Below are positions 1 to 9,667 of a stretch of DNA of 17,151 nucleotides, piece after piece (within the stretch, counting starts at the first letter, position 1; each line of letters begins with the position of its first letter). The notes below the pieces were generated by a model. The model saw nothing but the letters and a program-made list of their open reading frames with translations, had not been told where the DNA came from and searched no databases. Source of the DNA: Ignavibacteriaceae bacterium (GTDB lineage Bacteria; Bacteroidota; Ignavibacteria; Ignavibacteriales; Ignavibacteriaceae); the NCBI GenBank assembly GCA_026193755.1, contig JAPHUI010000009.1:1-17151 (forward strand), written 5' to 3'. The translations under genes were made by a program, and so were the position numbers.

Positions 1-2
1 AG

Positions 3-1993
<1,991 letters not shown>

Positions 1994-2001
1994 GGGTTAT
2001 A

Positions 2002-2352
2002 ATGAATTTCGAAGTCAAAAAAGAAAATAATGTCACCATCTTCAAATTAAATGAAGAACGACTTGATACAAACATCTCCGGCTTACTGAAAGGTGAATTT
2101 ACGATGCTATTAAAAGTTGAGGGGGCTAAAAAATTTATTCTGGATTTGTCAGCAGTAGAAAGTTGTGATAGTTCAGGATTAAGTGCAATCCTTGTAGCTA
2201 ACAGAATTCTTAACTCAACAAACGGAAATATGCGGATCGCATCTCCCTCAGAAAAAGTTTATTCTCTTATTAAGATTACGCAGCTGGATCGTGTTCTCCC
2301 GGTTTGTGAAACTGTTGAGGAAGCATATAAAGATCTGATGAAAATTAATTAA
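2002..2352 (+). CDS. STAS-domain anti-sigma factor antagonist
   Basis: A single STAS domain of 116 residues, the usual length for SpoIIAA/RsbV-type proteins. The family works by binding an anti-sigma kinase when dephosphorylated, which frees a sigma factor or another regulator; phosphorylation of a conserved serine switches it off. That site is visible as CDSSGLSAI, with D56, S57 and S58, after the strand KFILDLS; S58 is the expected phosphoacceptor by comparison with SpoIIAA. The C-terminal part (IKITQLDRVLPVCETVEEAY) is also typical. No partner kinase, phosphatase or sigma factor is in the window, so it is an orphan here and the target is unknown. It is the last gene of the ligA group, followed closely by a terminator. 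Confidence 0.9.
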   Translation: MNFEVKKENNVTIFKLNEERLDTNISGLLKGEFTMLLKVEGAKKFILDLSAVESCDSSGLSAILVANRILNSTNGNMRIASPSEKVYSLIKITQLDRVLPVCETVEEAYKDLMKIN

Positions 2353-2370
2353 TTATTTTATCTCTAAAGC

Positions 2371-2400
2371 AAGAGCATCCCTAAATACGGATGCTTTTTA
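2371..2400 (+). terminator. Intrinsic terminator of the ligA-STAS unit
   Basis: The arms AAGAGCATCC (2371-2380) and GGATGCTTTT (2389-2398) form a 10-pair stem with one G-T pair around an 8-base loop, ending in a T run. It lies 18 bases after the STAS stop. The convergent minus-strand gene ends at 2459, so the hairpin sits between the two converging units. It may also slow transcription from the other side, although the T run in that direction is poor. Confidence 0.8.
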
Positions 2401-2458
2401 ATTTTAAAATGTGGAGAGTGCTAAGTAAACCTGCCAAAGAGAAAGTATAAAAATCTAT

Positions 2459-3340
2459 CTACAATTTCTTTTCTTCGCACAAATCGCTAATAAATTCACT
2501 GGCTTGCAGATATCCCATTTCCAAAGCCTTCTTTAAATCGGCACAACCACCATCTTTGTCGTTTACTTTATGCTGAAGAAGACCTCTTTCAAAATAAGCT
2601 AATTCGAATTTTGGATTAATTTCTATAGCTTGAGAAAAAGAGGTAATAGCTTCTTCGAATCTTTCCTTCTCCTTATAACAAATGGCAAGATCGTAATGAG
2701 CCTGATCAAATCCACTCTCAGCATTTATATAACTTTTGAAATTAAGAATTGCATTATCAAAATCTTGTAACTTATAATAAGCCAATGCCCGGTAATAGAA
2801 AGCACTGGATTCTTTCATTCTTAAATTGATTGAGTCAGTGAAATCACCTATTGCACTTTCGAAATTTCCCAGCTGAAGTTTTGTTAATCCTCTGCAATAA
2901 TAACCTGTTGGATCCTGGGAATTAAGTTCCACAGCAAGACTAAATTCTTCAAGGGCTACTTTAAAGTCGAGGTTTATAAAATTTTGAACTCCATTTCTTA
3001 TTGAATTTTGAACCTCGAAGTTATTATTATCAATATGTGTTGCGAATCGAGAAATTTCTTCTTTGATATCTTTTGAGGGGAATATAGTTTTTATTTCGAC
3101 GACTGGTAATATTGGTTTAACTTCTTCCTTTTCCTTTTTTTCTTTTTTTTCTGATTCTTCTTTCTCTTCCCCATCCTTTTCCTCTTCCTCAATTTTAGCC
3201 TTTTTTTCTATCATCTTCTCCAGTTCCTTTCTTTCCCGGAGAGATAACTTTGAACTAAATGCTTTATTTCGGCTATTAATAATTCTTACTACGCCGTATG
3301 TTATTAAAAGTAAAACGAAAATTCCTAATATATATAGCAT
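2459..3340 (-). CDS. Membrane-anchored TPR protein
   Basis: A 293-residue protein. Residues 2-21 form one hydrophobic segment at the N-terminus, most simply a membrane anchor. Residues 32-74 are very rich in Lys and Glu, a charged and possibly coiled-coil or flexible stretch. From about residue 110 there are roughly five tetratricopeptide repeats, with signatures such as ALEEFSLAVELN, GYYCRGLTKLQLGNFESAIGDF, YYRALAYYKLQDFDNAI, and RFEEAITSFSQAIEINPKFELAYFERG. TPR arrays hold partner proteins together; the partner cannot be told from the sequence. The ATG at 3338-3340 has GAAGAG a few bases upstream on its own strand. It is transcribed alone, convergent with the ligA unit and divergent from the HAD-pgpH-xer operon. 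Confidence 0.9.
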   Translation of the reverse strand: MLYILGIFVLLLITYGVVRIINSRNKAFSSKLSLRERKELEKMIEKKAKIEEEEKDGEEKEESEKKEKKEKEEVKPILPVVEIKTIFPSKDIKEEISRFATHIDNNNFEVQNSIRNGVQNFINLDFKVALEEFSLAVELNSQDPTGYYCRGLTKLQLGNFESAIGDFTDSINLRMKESSAFYYRALAYYKLQDFDNAILNFKSYINAESGFDQAHYDLAICYKEKERFEEAITSFSQAIEINPKFELAYFERGLLQHKVNDKDGGCADLKKALEMGYLQASEFISDLCEEKKL

Positions 3341-3633
3341 TATAACTCTTCGGTTTTTGTAAAACTGATTGTTAAGAAAGTAATTCTAAAAAGGAACTAA
3401 TACAAAATTAGATAAAAATCTCTATTTTTTCATAGATAAATAAGTAATTATCTAATAAATACAACATAGACTGAAGTGATTCAACAATATATATTACGAA
3501 AATGCTTTAAGATTATAGTATTTCAGCAGTCTTGCAGTTAAACAATTTTATTAAAATGTATTTGAGTTTTACTTTTCTAAAAGAAATATTTCACTGTAAA
3601 TAATTATCGACTTCACAAGCAAATGTCTTTGAA
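3341..3633. other. Divergent AT-rich intergenic region
   Basis: These 293 bases separate two divergent units and must hold a promoter for each. I see no coding signal and no RNA gene. No strong sigma-70 match or Bacteroidota-type -7 box stands out on either strand. A 9-base inverted repeat, ATTAGATAA at 3407-3415 and TTATCTAAT at 3448-3456, is present, but chance is likely in DNA this AT-rich. Confidence 0.5.
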
Positions 3634-4479
3634 ATGGAAGAGAATAAACTAAAAAATATAAAACTTATAGTAACGGATATTGATGGAACTCTCGTAGATG
3701 ATAATGGTAAATTGGGTTCAGAGAGTAAAAAGCTGTTAATGGAAATAATGAAACAGGATGTTTCAATCTCTCTTGCTACAGGGAGGCTCCACTCCGCCAC
3801 AACCGAATTGGCAAAAGAGCTGTCGTTGAACGGGTATATTATATCTCTTGATGGAGCAGTAATAAAGGAATTTAAAAGCGGTAAAACAATTTTCGAATCT
3901 TTTCTGAAAACCAGACATGTAAAAAAAGCAATTTCAATTTCTGACGATCTTTTGGTAAATATTGTTCTGTGCCATGCATCTTCAATTTATTACACCGAAT
4001 ATAATTCGGTAATACCATCCTTATTAAGTAAATATGGGGCTCTCTATAAGCAAGTCAACTCTTATGAAGAATATTTATCGGGAACACTGGAAATAGTTTG
4101 TTCAAGTGATGTAAAATATTCAATTAAACAAATGGAAAGAAGCTTTAACTTTCCCATTTCAATAGGATGCAGTACATCGTATTTTCGTAGTAAGAAAAAT
4201 GAAAATATTTTTTATCTTGAGATAAGAAAAGCAGGAAGCTCGAAAGGTAAAGCATTGGAAAAACTATTGAAACATATTTCACTTAAAGCAGAGCAAACAG
4301 CAGTTATTGGAGATTGGTATAATGATATTACTTTGTTTGAAACAAAAGCTCTGAAGGTTGCCGTTGCCAATGCTATTCCTGAATTGCTCAATAAGGCAGA
4401 TGTTGTAACTGAAAAAACGAACAATGAAGATGGGGTTGCTGAATTTTTTGAGATGGTTCTAAAATCAAAGAGGAATTAG
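3634..4479 (+). CDS. HAD-superfamily Cof-type phosphatase
   Basis: A 281-residue cytoplasmic hydrolase of the Cof/class IIB HAD type, which removes phosphate from small molecules such as sugar phosphates or flavin nucleotides; the substrate here is unknown. All four HAD motifs are visible: motif I TDIDGT with nucleophile D15 and acid/base D17, motif II SLATGR around T49, the motif III lysine K204 in GSSKGKAL, and motif IV GDWYND (D227, D231), which binds Mg2+. The cap insertion lies between motifs II and III, as in class II enzymes. Length is normal. There is no clear Shine-Dalgarno sequence, but this ATG gives a full-length N-terminus just before motif I. It is first in an apparent operon: its stop is 2 bases from the start of pgpH. 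Confidence 0.93.
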   Translation: MEENKLKNIKLIVTDIDGTLVDDNGKLGSESKKLLMEIMKQDVSISLATGRLHSATTELAKELSLNGYIISLDGAVIKEFKSGKTIFESFLKTRHVKKAISISDDLLVNIVLCHASSIYYTEYNSVIPSLLSKYGALYKQVNSYEEYLSGTLEIVCSSDVKYSIKQMERSFNFPISIGCSTSYFRSKKNENIFYLEIRKAGSSKGKALEKLLKHISLKAEQTAVIGDWYNDITLFETKALKVAVANAIPELLNKADVVTEKTNNEDGVAEFFEMVLKSKRN

Positions 4480-4481
4480 TA

Positions 4482-6686
4482 ATGGATAAATCCGATAATA
4501 ATAAACCCGGTAAAGGATTTTTTGCAAAATTTATTATGGGTTTTGCAACAGTACTTCTTATTGTATTTATGTTTCCAAAGGGTGAATCAATTGAATTCGA
4601 AGTATCAGAGGGATCCATTTGGCTGAACGATGATTTAATTGCACCATTTAGCTTTCCGATTAAGAAGAGTGAGGAGGTTTATCAGGCTGAACTGAAGGCT
4701 GCAAAAAATAGTGTATATCCTGTTTTTCTAAACGAAAATAAAAATAATCAAGCAAGTATAGAAACATTAAAGAATTATAATACTTATTTATTAAGAGTTT
4801 TAGATGAAAGCATAGAAAACGATACAACCTCTGTTCCTAATCCGACCTTCCTTAGTGCATCCTCTTTTTCATACTTAAAAAATCTTCGTATGCGCGAAAG
4901 AAACTTGATCAAGTCACGCGGTCCGCACATAAAAGATTTATTTAAATCTGCAGAAGAGATCCTTAATACTGTTTACAGAAAAGGTATATTAAGTGTTAAC
5001 TCAGACAGTCAATTGAGAGACAGCATTGCGTTAAGACGAGGCAATTTCGACACCATCGAACCGGCAAACAAATTTCTTTTTCTCGATCAGGCAAAAAATG
5101 AAATCCTGAATGAAATAAAACACTCAGAATACTCCAAAGATTTTGAGACTGCGCTGGACGAATATACGCTTCACTTTTTAATGCCGACAATATTATATAG
5201 TAAAGAGCTTACTCAGCAAGAGGTCTCACAGGCTCAGGAAAATGTTTCCAGATACACTGGTATAGTTAATGAGAACGAACGTATAATTGCGAAACATGAC
5301 AGGATAACCAAGGACACCATACTAAAAATCGAATCTTATAAAGAAGCTAAAGGAGAGTTTATCGGACCCTGGGATATGATACTTCAGGCGATAGGTAAAT
5401 TTTTTCACATCGGTTTAATAATGTCTTTGCTGGTTACCTATCTGTTTCTTTTCAGAAAGCGCATATTTTATAATAACCAAAAACTTCTAATATTCGTTAT
5501 AATAATTCTGTTTGTCTCCTTTGTCACTTTTCTTATTAACCAGGTTAAAGTACAGGCACCTCTGCAATTTCTAATTTTTATTCCTGCAGCCTCAATGATC
5601 ATGACAATAATGTTTGACTCACGCATTGGTTTTTATGCGACTGTAATAATAACACTTATAGCTGGTGCATTAAGAGGGAATGATTATACATTTATGGCAA
5701 TGAATCTTATAGCGGGAGGTATAGCTGCCTACTCAGTTCGGGATATAAAAAACCGTTCTCAGATATTCCGATCATTCCTTTTTATTCTGCTGGGCTATAT
5801 TCTATCTATTTTTGCATTTGGTATGGAACGGTTTGCCCACTGGAATGATTTGTTAGTTGAAGGAGCTTTTGCTACTTCGAATGCGCTAATCAGTCCTGTT
5901 CTAACTTATGGACTTTTAATATTCTTTGAACGCCTTTTTAAAATAACAACTGACCTTACTTTACTTGAGCTTTCTAATTTTGACAGACCTTTATTGAAAG
6001 ATCTTGCAAGAAAAGCGCCCGGGACTTTTAATCATTCAATGACGATGGGTACGATGGCCGAGGCAGCGGCAGAAAAGATAGGTGCCAACCCACTGCTAGC
6101 CAGAATAGGTGCATATTATCATGATATAGGAAAAACAATTTCACCACAAAATTTTGTTGAGAACCAGCTTAATAACCAGAATGTGCACGAGAATCTTACC
6201 CCGGAAGAAAGTGTAAGTTTAATTGCGCAGCATGTGAAAGAAGGAATAGAGTTAGCAAAAGATAATGACCTGCCACAAGAAATTATTGACTTTATCCCAA
6301 TGCACCATGGCACTATGATAATGAGCTATTTTTATGATCGGGCAAAAAAGATTTATGGTGAAGAAAAAGTTAAAAAAGATGATTACAGATACCCGGGACC
6401 CAAGCCTAATACCAAAGAAACGGCAATAGTAATGCTGGCGGATGGATGTGAATCAGCAGTAAGATCAATTGACGAGCCTAACCCGGAAAAGGTTGAGAAC
6501 GTTATTGACAATATATTTAAAGGCAGAATAGAGGATAAACAGCTAAATGATGCCCCTATTACTTTTAGCGATATTGCAGCTATTAAGGAAGAGTTACTGA
6601 AGATTCTTCTTGGGCAGCATCATAAGAGAATAAAATATCCTAAGCAGGAAGAAGCCGAAAAGGGAGTTTCGGAAGACAAGAACTGA
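4482..6686 (+). CDS. pgpH: PgpH-type 7TM-HD cyclic-di-AMP phosphodiesterase
   Basis: A 734-residue membrane enzyme of the 7TMR-HD family, whose studied members (PgpH) hydrolyse c-di-AMP to pApA and so lower this second messenger, which controls osmotic and wall homeostasis. Residues 17-31 form an N-terminal membrane segment. Residues 40-295 make the external 7TMR-HDED region (GSIWLNDDLIAPFSFPIKKS near its start). About seven membrane segments lie between 303 and 487. The cytoplasmic HD domain follows, with metal ligands visible as H518 (FNHS), H547-D548 (YYHDIGK), H584 (AQHV), H608-H609 (MHHG) and D654 (LADG). All key residues are present, so activity is expected. The start has a good Shine-Dalgarno AAGAGGA at 4468-4474. 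Its stop overlaps the next start by one base (TGATG). No diadenylate cyclase is in the window. Confidence 0.95.
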   Translation: MDKSDNNKPGKGFFAKFIMGFATVLLIVFMFPKGESIEFEVSEGSIWLNDDLIAPFSFPIKKSEEVYQAELKAAKNSVYPVFLNENKNNQASIETLKNYNTYLLRVLDESIENDTTSVPNPTFLSASSFSYLKNLRMRERNLIKSRGPHIKDLFKSAEEILNTVYRKGILSVNSDSQLRDSIALRRGNFDTIEPANKFLFLDQAKNEILNEIKHSEYSKDFETALDEYTLHFLMPTILYSKELTQQEVSQAQENVSRYTGIVNENERIIAKHDRITKDTILKIESYKEAKGEFIGPWDMILQAIGKFFHIGLIMSLLVTYLFLFRKRIFYNNQKLLIFVIIILFVSFVTFLINQVKVQAPLQFLIFIPAASMIMTIMFDSRIGFYATVIITLIAGALRGNDYTFMAMNLIAGGIAAYSVRDIKNRSQIFRSFLFILLGYILSIFAFGMERFAHWNDLLVEGAFATSNALISPVLTYGLLIFFERLFKITTDLTLLELSNFDRPLLKDLARKAPGTFNHSMTMGTMAEAAAEKIGANPLLARIGAYYHDIGKTISPQNFVENQLNNQNVHENLTPEESVSLIAQHVKEGIELAKDNDLPQEIIDFIPMHHGTMIMSYFYDRAKKIYGEEKVKKDDYRYPGPKPNTKETAIVMLADGCESAVRSIDEPNPEKVENVIDNIFKGRIEDKQLNDAPITFSDIAAIKEELLKILLGQHHKRIKYPKQEEAEKGVSEDKN

Positions 6687-7576
6687 TGAATATTTTTGTC
6701 AGGGAATATTTAGCCACGCTTAAGCTGGAAAGAAACCTCTCTGAAAATACGATTGCCTCTTATAAAAACGATCTCTCATCTTTGATTAATTATTTAACTG
6801 ATTCGGGAATTAAAGATCCTGCTGAAATCACATCAAAAAATTTATCCGATTTTTTTGTAATCTTGACAAAACTCGGATTAAGCAGCCGTTCAGCGGCAAG
6901 GTATTATTCCTCCATTAAAGGATTTTTCGGTTACCTGTTTTCCAGCGGTTACATTAAGATTAACCCGATGGAAAAAATATCAGCACCTAAAGTAAGTAAA
7001 AATCTACCGAATGTGCTAAATATTAATGAGATAGAGAAAATTCTTTCCGGACCTGACGTTAGCAAAAAACTTGGTTTAAGAGATAAAGCACTTCTCGAAA
7101 CATTTTATGCCTGCGGACTTCGTGTTTCTGAGTTGATAAATCTTAAGTTATCGGATTTATTTCTTAATGAAGAAATGATCCGGGTTTTTGGTAAAGGATC
7201 GAAAGAACGGTTTGTGCCGATTGGTTCTTCGGCAATAAACTGGATTGGAGAATATTTGAAAGCCGGCAGACCGTTGCTTGAGAAGAAAGCCAAAAGTCAG
7301 CACGTTTTGTTCTTGAATAACCGGGGAACAAAATTATCGAGAATGGGCGTGTGGAAAATTGTTAAAAAATACGCACAGCTTGCAGGAATACAAAAGGAAG
7401 TTCATCCGCATACATTCCGTCATTCTTTTGCAACTCATCTTCTTGAAGGCGGTGCAGACTTACGTGCAGTGCAGGAAATGCTGGGACACGTGGATATTTC
7501 TACAACTCAGATTTACACCCACATCGATAGAGATTATATAAAACAGGTTCACAGAGACTTTCATCCGAGAGGTTGA
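6686..7576 (+). CDS. XerC/XerD-family tyrosine recombinase
   Basis: A 296-residue site-specific recombinase of normal Xer length. Residues 1-90 form the SAM-like, core-binding domain (YLATLKLERNLSENTIASY). The catalytic domain follows, with all active residues visible: R146 (CGLRVSEL), K170 (FGKGSKER), H242 and R245 (HPHTFRHSFATHLLEGGADL), H268 (LGHVDIS) and nucleophile Y277 (QIYTH). Xer enzymes resolve chromosome dimers at dif sites near the terminus. Its position in a housekeeping operon, coupled by a one-base overlap to pgpH, and the lack of phage or att sequences argue for this role rather than an integrase. It looks closer to XerD than XerC, but I cannot separate the two without an alignment. 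No dif site was recognised in the window. Confidence 0.93.
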   Translation: MNIFVREYLATLKLERNLSENTIASYKNDLSSLINYLTDSGIKDPAEITSKNLSDFFVILTKLGLSSRSAARYYSSIKGFFGYLFSSGYIKINPMEKISAPKVSKNLPNVLNINEIEKILSGPDVSKKLGLRDKALLETFYACGLRVSELINLKLSDLFLNEEMIRVFGKGSKERFVPIGSSAINWIGEYLKAGRPLLEKKAKSQHVLFLNNRGTKLSRMGVWKIVKKYAQLAGIQKEVHPHTFRHSFATHLLEGGADLRAVQEMLGHVDISTTQIYTHIDRDYIKQVHRDFHPRG

Positions 7577-7664
7577 AAATATACAGTTTTAAATTTTGAA
7601 GAATTTGATTCTCGTCTTTCTCACTTTAATTTCTTAAATTGAAAACAAAAAAAGGGTGACATAT

Positions 7665-9517
7665 ATGCGACCCAATTTTTCTTACAAGTTAAACCAACCT
7701 ATTCTTTTCCTTTCTTTAATTCTCTTCCTTATAGCTTACAGCATACCGCTACGATTAGATACGTAAGCAAAAGCGGGCTAAGCATACCACCCTACACAAC
7801 CTGGGAAACTGCAGCCGACAGCATACAGAAGTGTATTAACATTTGTGTCTTTGGCGATACCATTTACGTTGCCAACGGAGTTTATGAAGAGCAGGTTGTT
7901 ATGATACCGGGGTTGTCGCTTATCGGTGCTGGAACAGACTCTTGCATTGTGGACAGCAGAAATTTTCCGCTATCAAATAACAGAACCATAACTATGCAAG
8001 ATAATTGTCTTATAGCAGGGTTTTACATTCGTACTTCGAATAATCTTGATTACGGATTTGGAATTTACTCCACCGGACAAATAGGCTTAATAACACAAAA
8101 TAAATTTTCGAATGCTAATGCTGGTGTTTTGCTTTGGTCCTCTGATGTTGACGTTTATAAAAACCATTATTTCAATTTAAGAACCGGTATTTATATTTAT
8201 AATTCAAATTCTATTGTCAGGAAAAATGATGTCTACACCTTAACAAATACAGGCGATGACGGAATATTTATTGATGCCGATAACTCCAGTTATATACCAG
8301 TTATAGATTCAAATTATATAGTTTCAAGTGATAATGGTATCTATAAAGGCCCCGGTACAAGGTCAACAATAAAGAATAATGAAATAAAATTAGTAAATGG
8401 TTCAGACGGTATTTTTATACACAGTTATGTTTCTGACTCTAATTGGGTATTCAATAATACAGTTTACACTAACATAGGTGATTACGCTCTATATACTAAT
8501 GGAAGCAACCATCTGCAGATAAAAAATAATTATTCGAATGGAAATTTTAGATTTTATGCATTTAGCATTGGTTCAAATCATAAAGTAATAAACAATGTAG
8601 TTACAGGTGCAGAAGGTGGTGTAGAAGCTTGGGGAACACAGAATATGGTATTTCAACACAACGATGTTTGGAAAAACGAAGATAATTACTATGGTTTTAC
8701 ACCAGACACATCAAACCTCTCAGTTAACCCAATGGTAGTAAATGATGACACAACACAGGGAGAACTGGATTTTCATCTTCAGATGTTTTCACCTTTAATT
8801 GATGCCGGCGACCCAACTATTTTAGATAAAGACAGCACAAGAAGCGACATCGGGTTATATGGAGGTCCTTATGGAGAAAGCTATGTTTATTTCGATCTTC
8901 CACCACGCACTCCGGTTAACTTAACAGCGAATGTTGACAGCCTGATTAAATTAAACTGGAATAAAAATACTGAAGCAGATTTCAGCTATTATAATATTTA
9001 CAGGGATACAGCTTTTAACTTCACGGTAGATTCTACAAAGCTTATTGCATCAGTTACAGATACATTCTATTACCAAACATTTCCTTCAAATATAGAAACC
9101 CTTTATTACAAGCTGACAGCAATGGATAACCAGGGAAATGAATCAAATCCTTCAGAGGAAGTAGCAGTAATCCTTGTATCAGTAAAAAATGAATGGAAAG
9201 CAGTAAACAATTATATTCTTTATCAGAACTATCCAAATCCATTTAATCCCAGTACTAAGATAGGTTACAAGCTGAAAGAGAGAGGATATGTTAAGCTGTA
9301 CGTGTACGATATAAAGGGAGAGTTAGTATCAGTGTTGGTGAATGAAGTTCGTGAAGCAGGATATTATGAAGTGAACTTTGATGCGGGAGTCAATGGTCAA
9401 AAGTCAAATGTCAAAGGTGAATTAGCGAGTGGAGTTTACATTTACCAGATAATGGTAGCTGGTGAAAACAATATTCCAGTTTTCAGTGATATAAAGAAGA
9501 TGGTTTATGTAAAATAA
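7665..9517 (+). CDS. Secreted beta-helix protein with FN3 and T9SS sorting domains, frameshifted near its start
   Basis: Probably a surface or secreted protein of about 617 residues exported through Sec and then type IX secretion. ATG 7665 opens a clear signal peptide (MRPNFSYKLNQPILFLSLIL, then FLIAYS) that stops at 7764-7766. The body is in another frame and begins at about 7745 with TATIRYVSKSG, followed by TAADSIQKCINI and GDTIYVANGVY, the usual start of parasitic-type right-handed beta-helix repeats. No ATG, GTG or TTG exists in the body frame before ATG 7901, so 7901 would cut off conserved sequence. One missing base at about 7743-7747 explains this. Numbered from 7901, the domains are beta-helix to about 320, fibronectin type III 335-425, and a T9SS tail from about 440 (YQNYPNPFNPSTKIGYKL to KMVYVK). 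The ligand or substrate is unknown. If the frameshift is real, the product is not exported. Confidence 0.8.
9389..9416 (+). repeat. Four tandem 7-bp units inside the T9SS tail
   Basis: The units GTCAATG, GTCAAAA, GTCAAAT and GTCAAAG lie end to end. They encode most of a stretch of about 11 residues (VNGQKSNVKGE) that is missing from the matching place in the sorting domain of the next T9SS gene, where the order is NASNLASGVY. The unit is not a multiple of three, so gaining or losing one would shift the frame of the last 30 or so codons. Confidence 0.7.
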
Positions 9518-9526
9518 AAGTGAGGC

Positions 9527-9557
9527 CCCCTGAATCCCCCGAAGGGGGACTTAGGGG
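9527..9557. repeat. GC-rich hairpin, REP-like
   Basis: The arms CCCCTGAATCCCCC (9527-9540) and GGGGGACTTAGGGG (9544-9557) pair over 14 positions with one mismatch and one G-T pair, around a 3-base loop. It begins 9 bases after the stop of the first T9SS gene. The G/C runs contrast sharply with the AT-rich surroundings. There is no T run, so it is not a standard terminator; it may protect the 3' end of the transcript, or be a copy of a dispersed repeat family. Confidence 0.75.
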
Positions 9558-9587
9558 AATTAGGTAACATAATTCATAAACCGCTTT

Positions 9588-9625
9588 CATCCTTATTCCC
9601 TTCCCTTAGGGAAGGGTTAGGGATG
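9588..9625. repeat. Second GC-rich hairpin, REP-like
   Basis: The inner arms CCCTTCCC (9598-9605) and GGGAAGGG (9609-9616) are perfect around a TTA loop. Outside them CATCC (9588-9592) pairs with GGATG (9621-9625) through an imperfect middle with a one-base bulge. It lies 30 bases after the first hairpin, in the leader of the next gene and well upstream of its ribosome binding site. The two hairpins differ in sequence but share the same style of C-run and G-run arms. Confidence 0.7.
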
Positions 9626-9657
9626 GGCTGTAATTCAAAATAATTTCTCACATAAAT

Positions 9658-9663
9658 AGGAGG
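9658..9663 (+). promoter_or_regulatory. Strong Shine-Dalgarno AGGAGG
   Basis: A perfect AGGAGG lies 4 bases before ATG 9668. It is the strongest ribosome binding site in the window, where most genes have weak or no such site. It fixes the start of the large T9SS cargo gene and suggests high translation. Confidence 0.8.
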
Positions 9664-9667
9664 ACTT

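Noticed and set aside
3063..3362. 99-residue plus-strand open frame
   Set aside because: It is the antisense of the Lys/Glu-rich region and N-terminus of the TPR gene, giving a Ser/Phe-rich artefact.
3407..3456. 9-base inverted repeat as an operator
   Set aside because: The arms are only A/T-rich words 32 bases apart in a very AT-rich region, so chance is likely; no regulator gene is adjacent.
6686..7576. Tyrosine recombinase as the integrase of a mobile element
   Set aside because: Length, motifs and operon coupling fit XerC/XerD, and no att repeats, tRNA or phage genes flank it.
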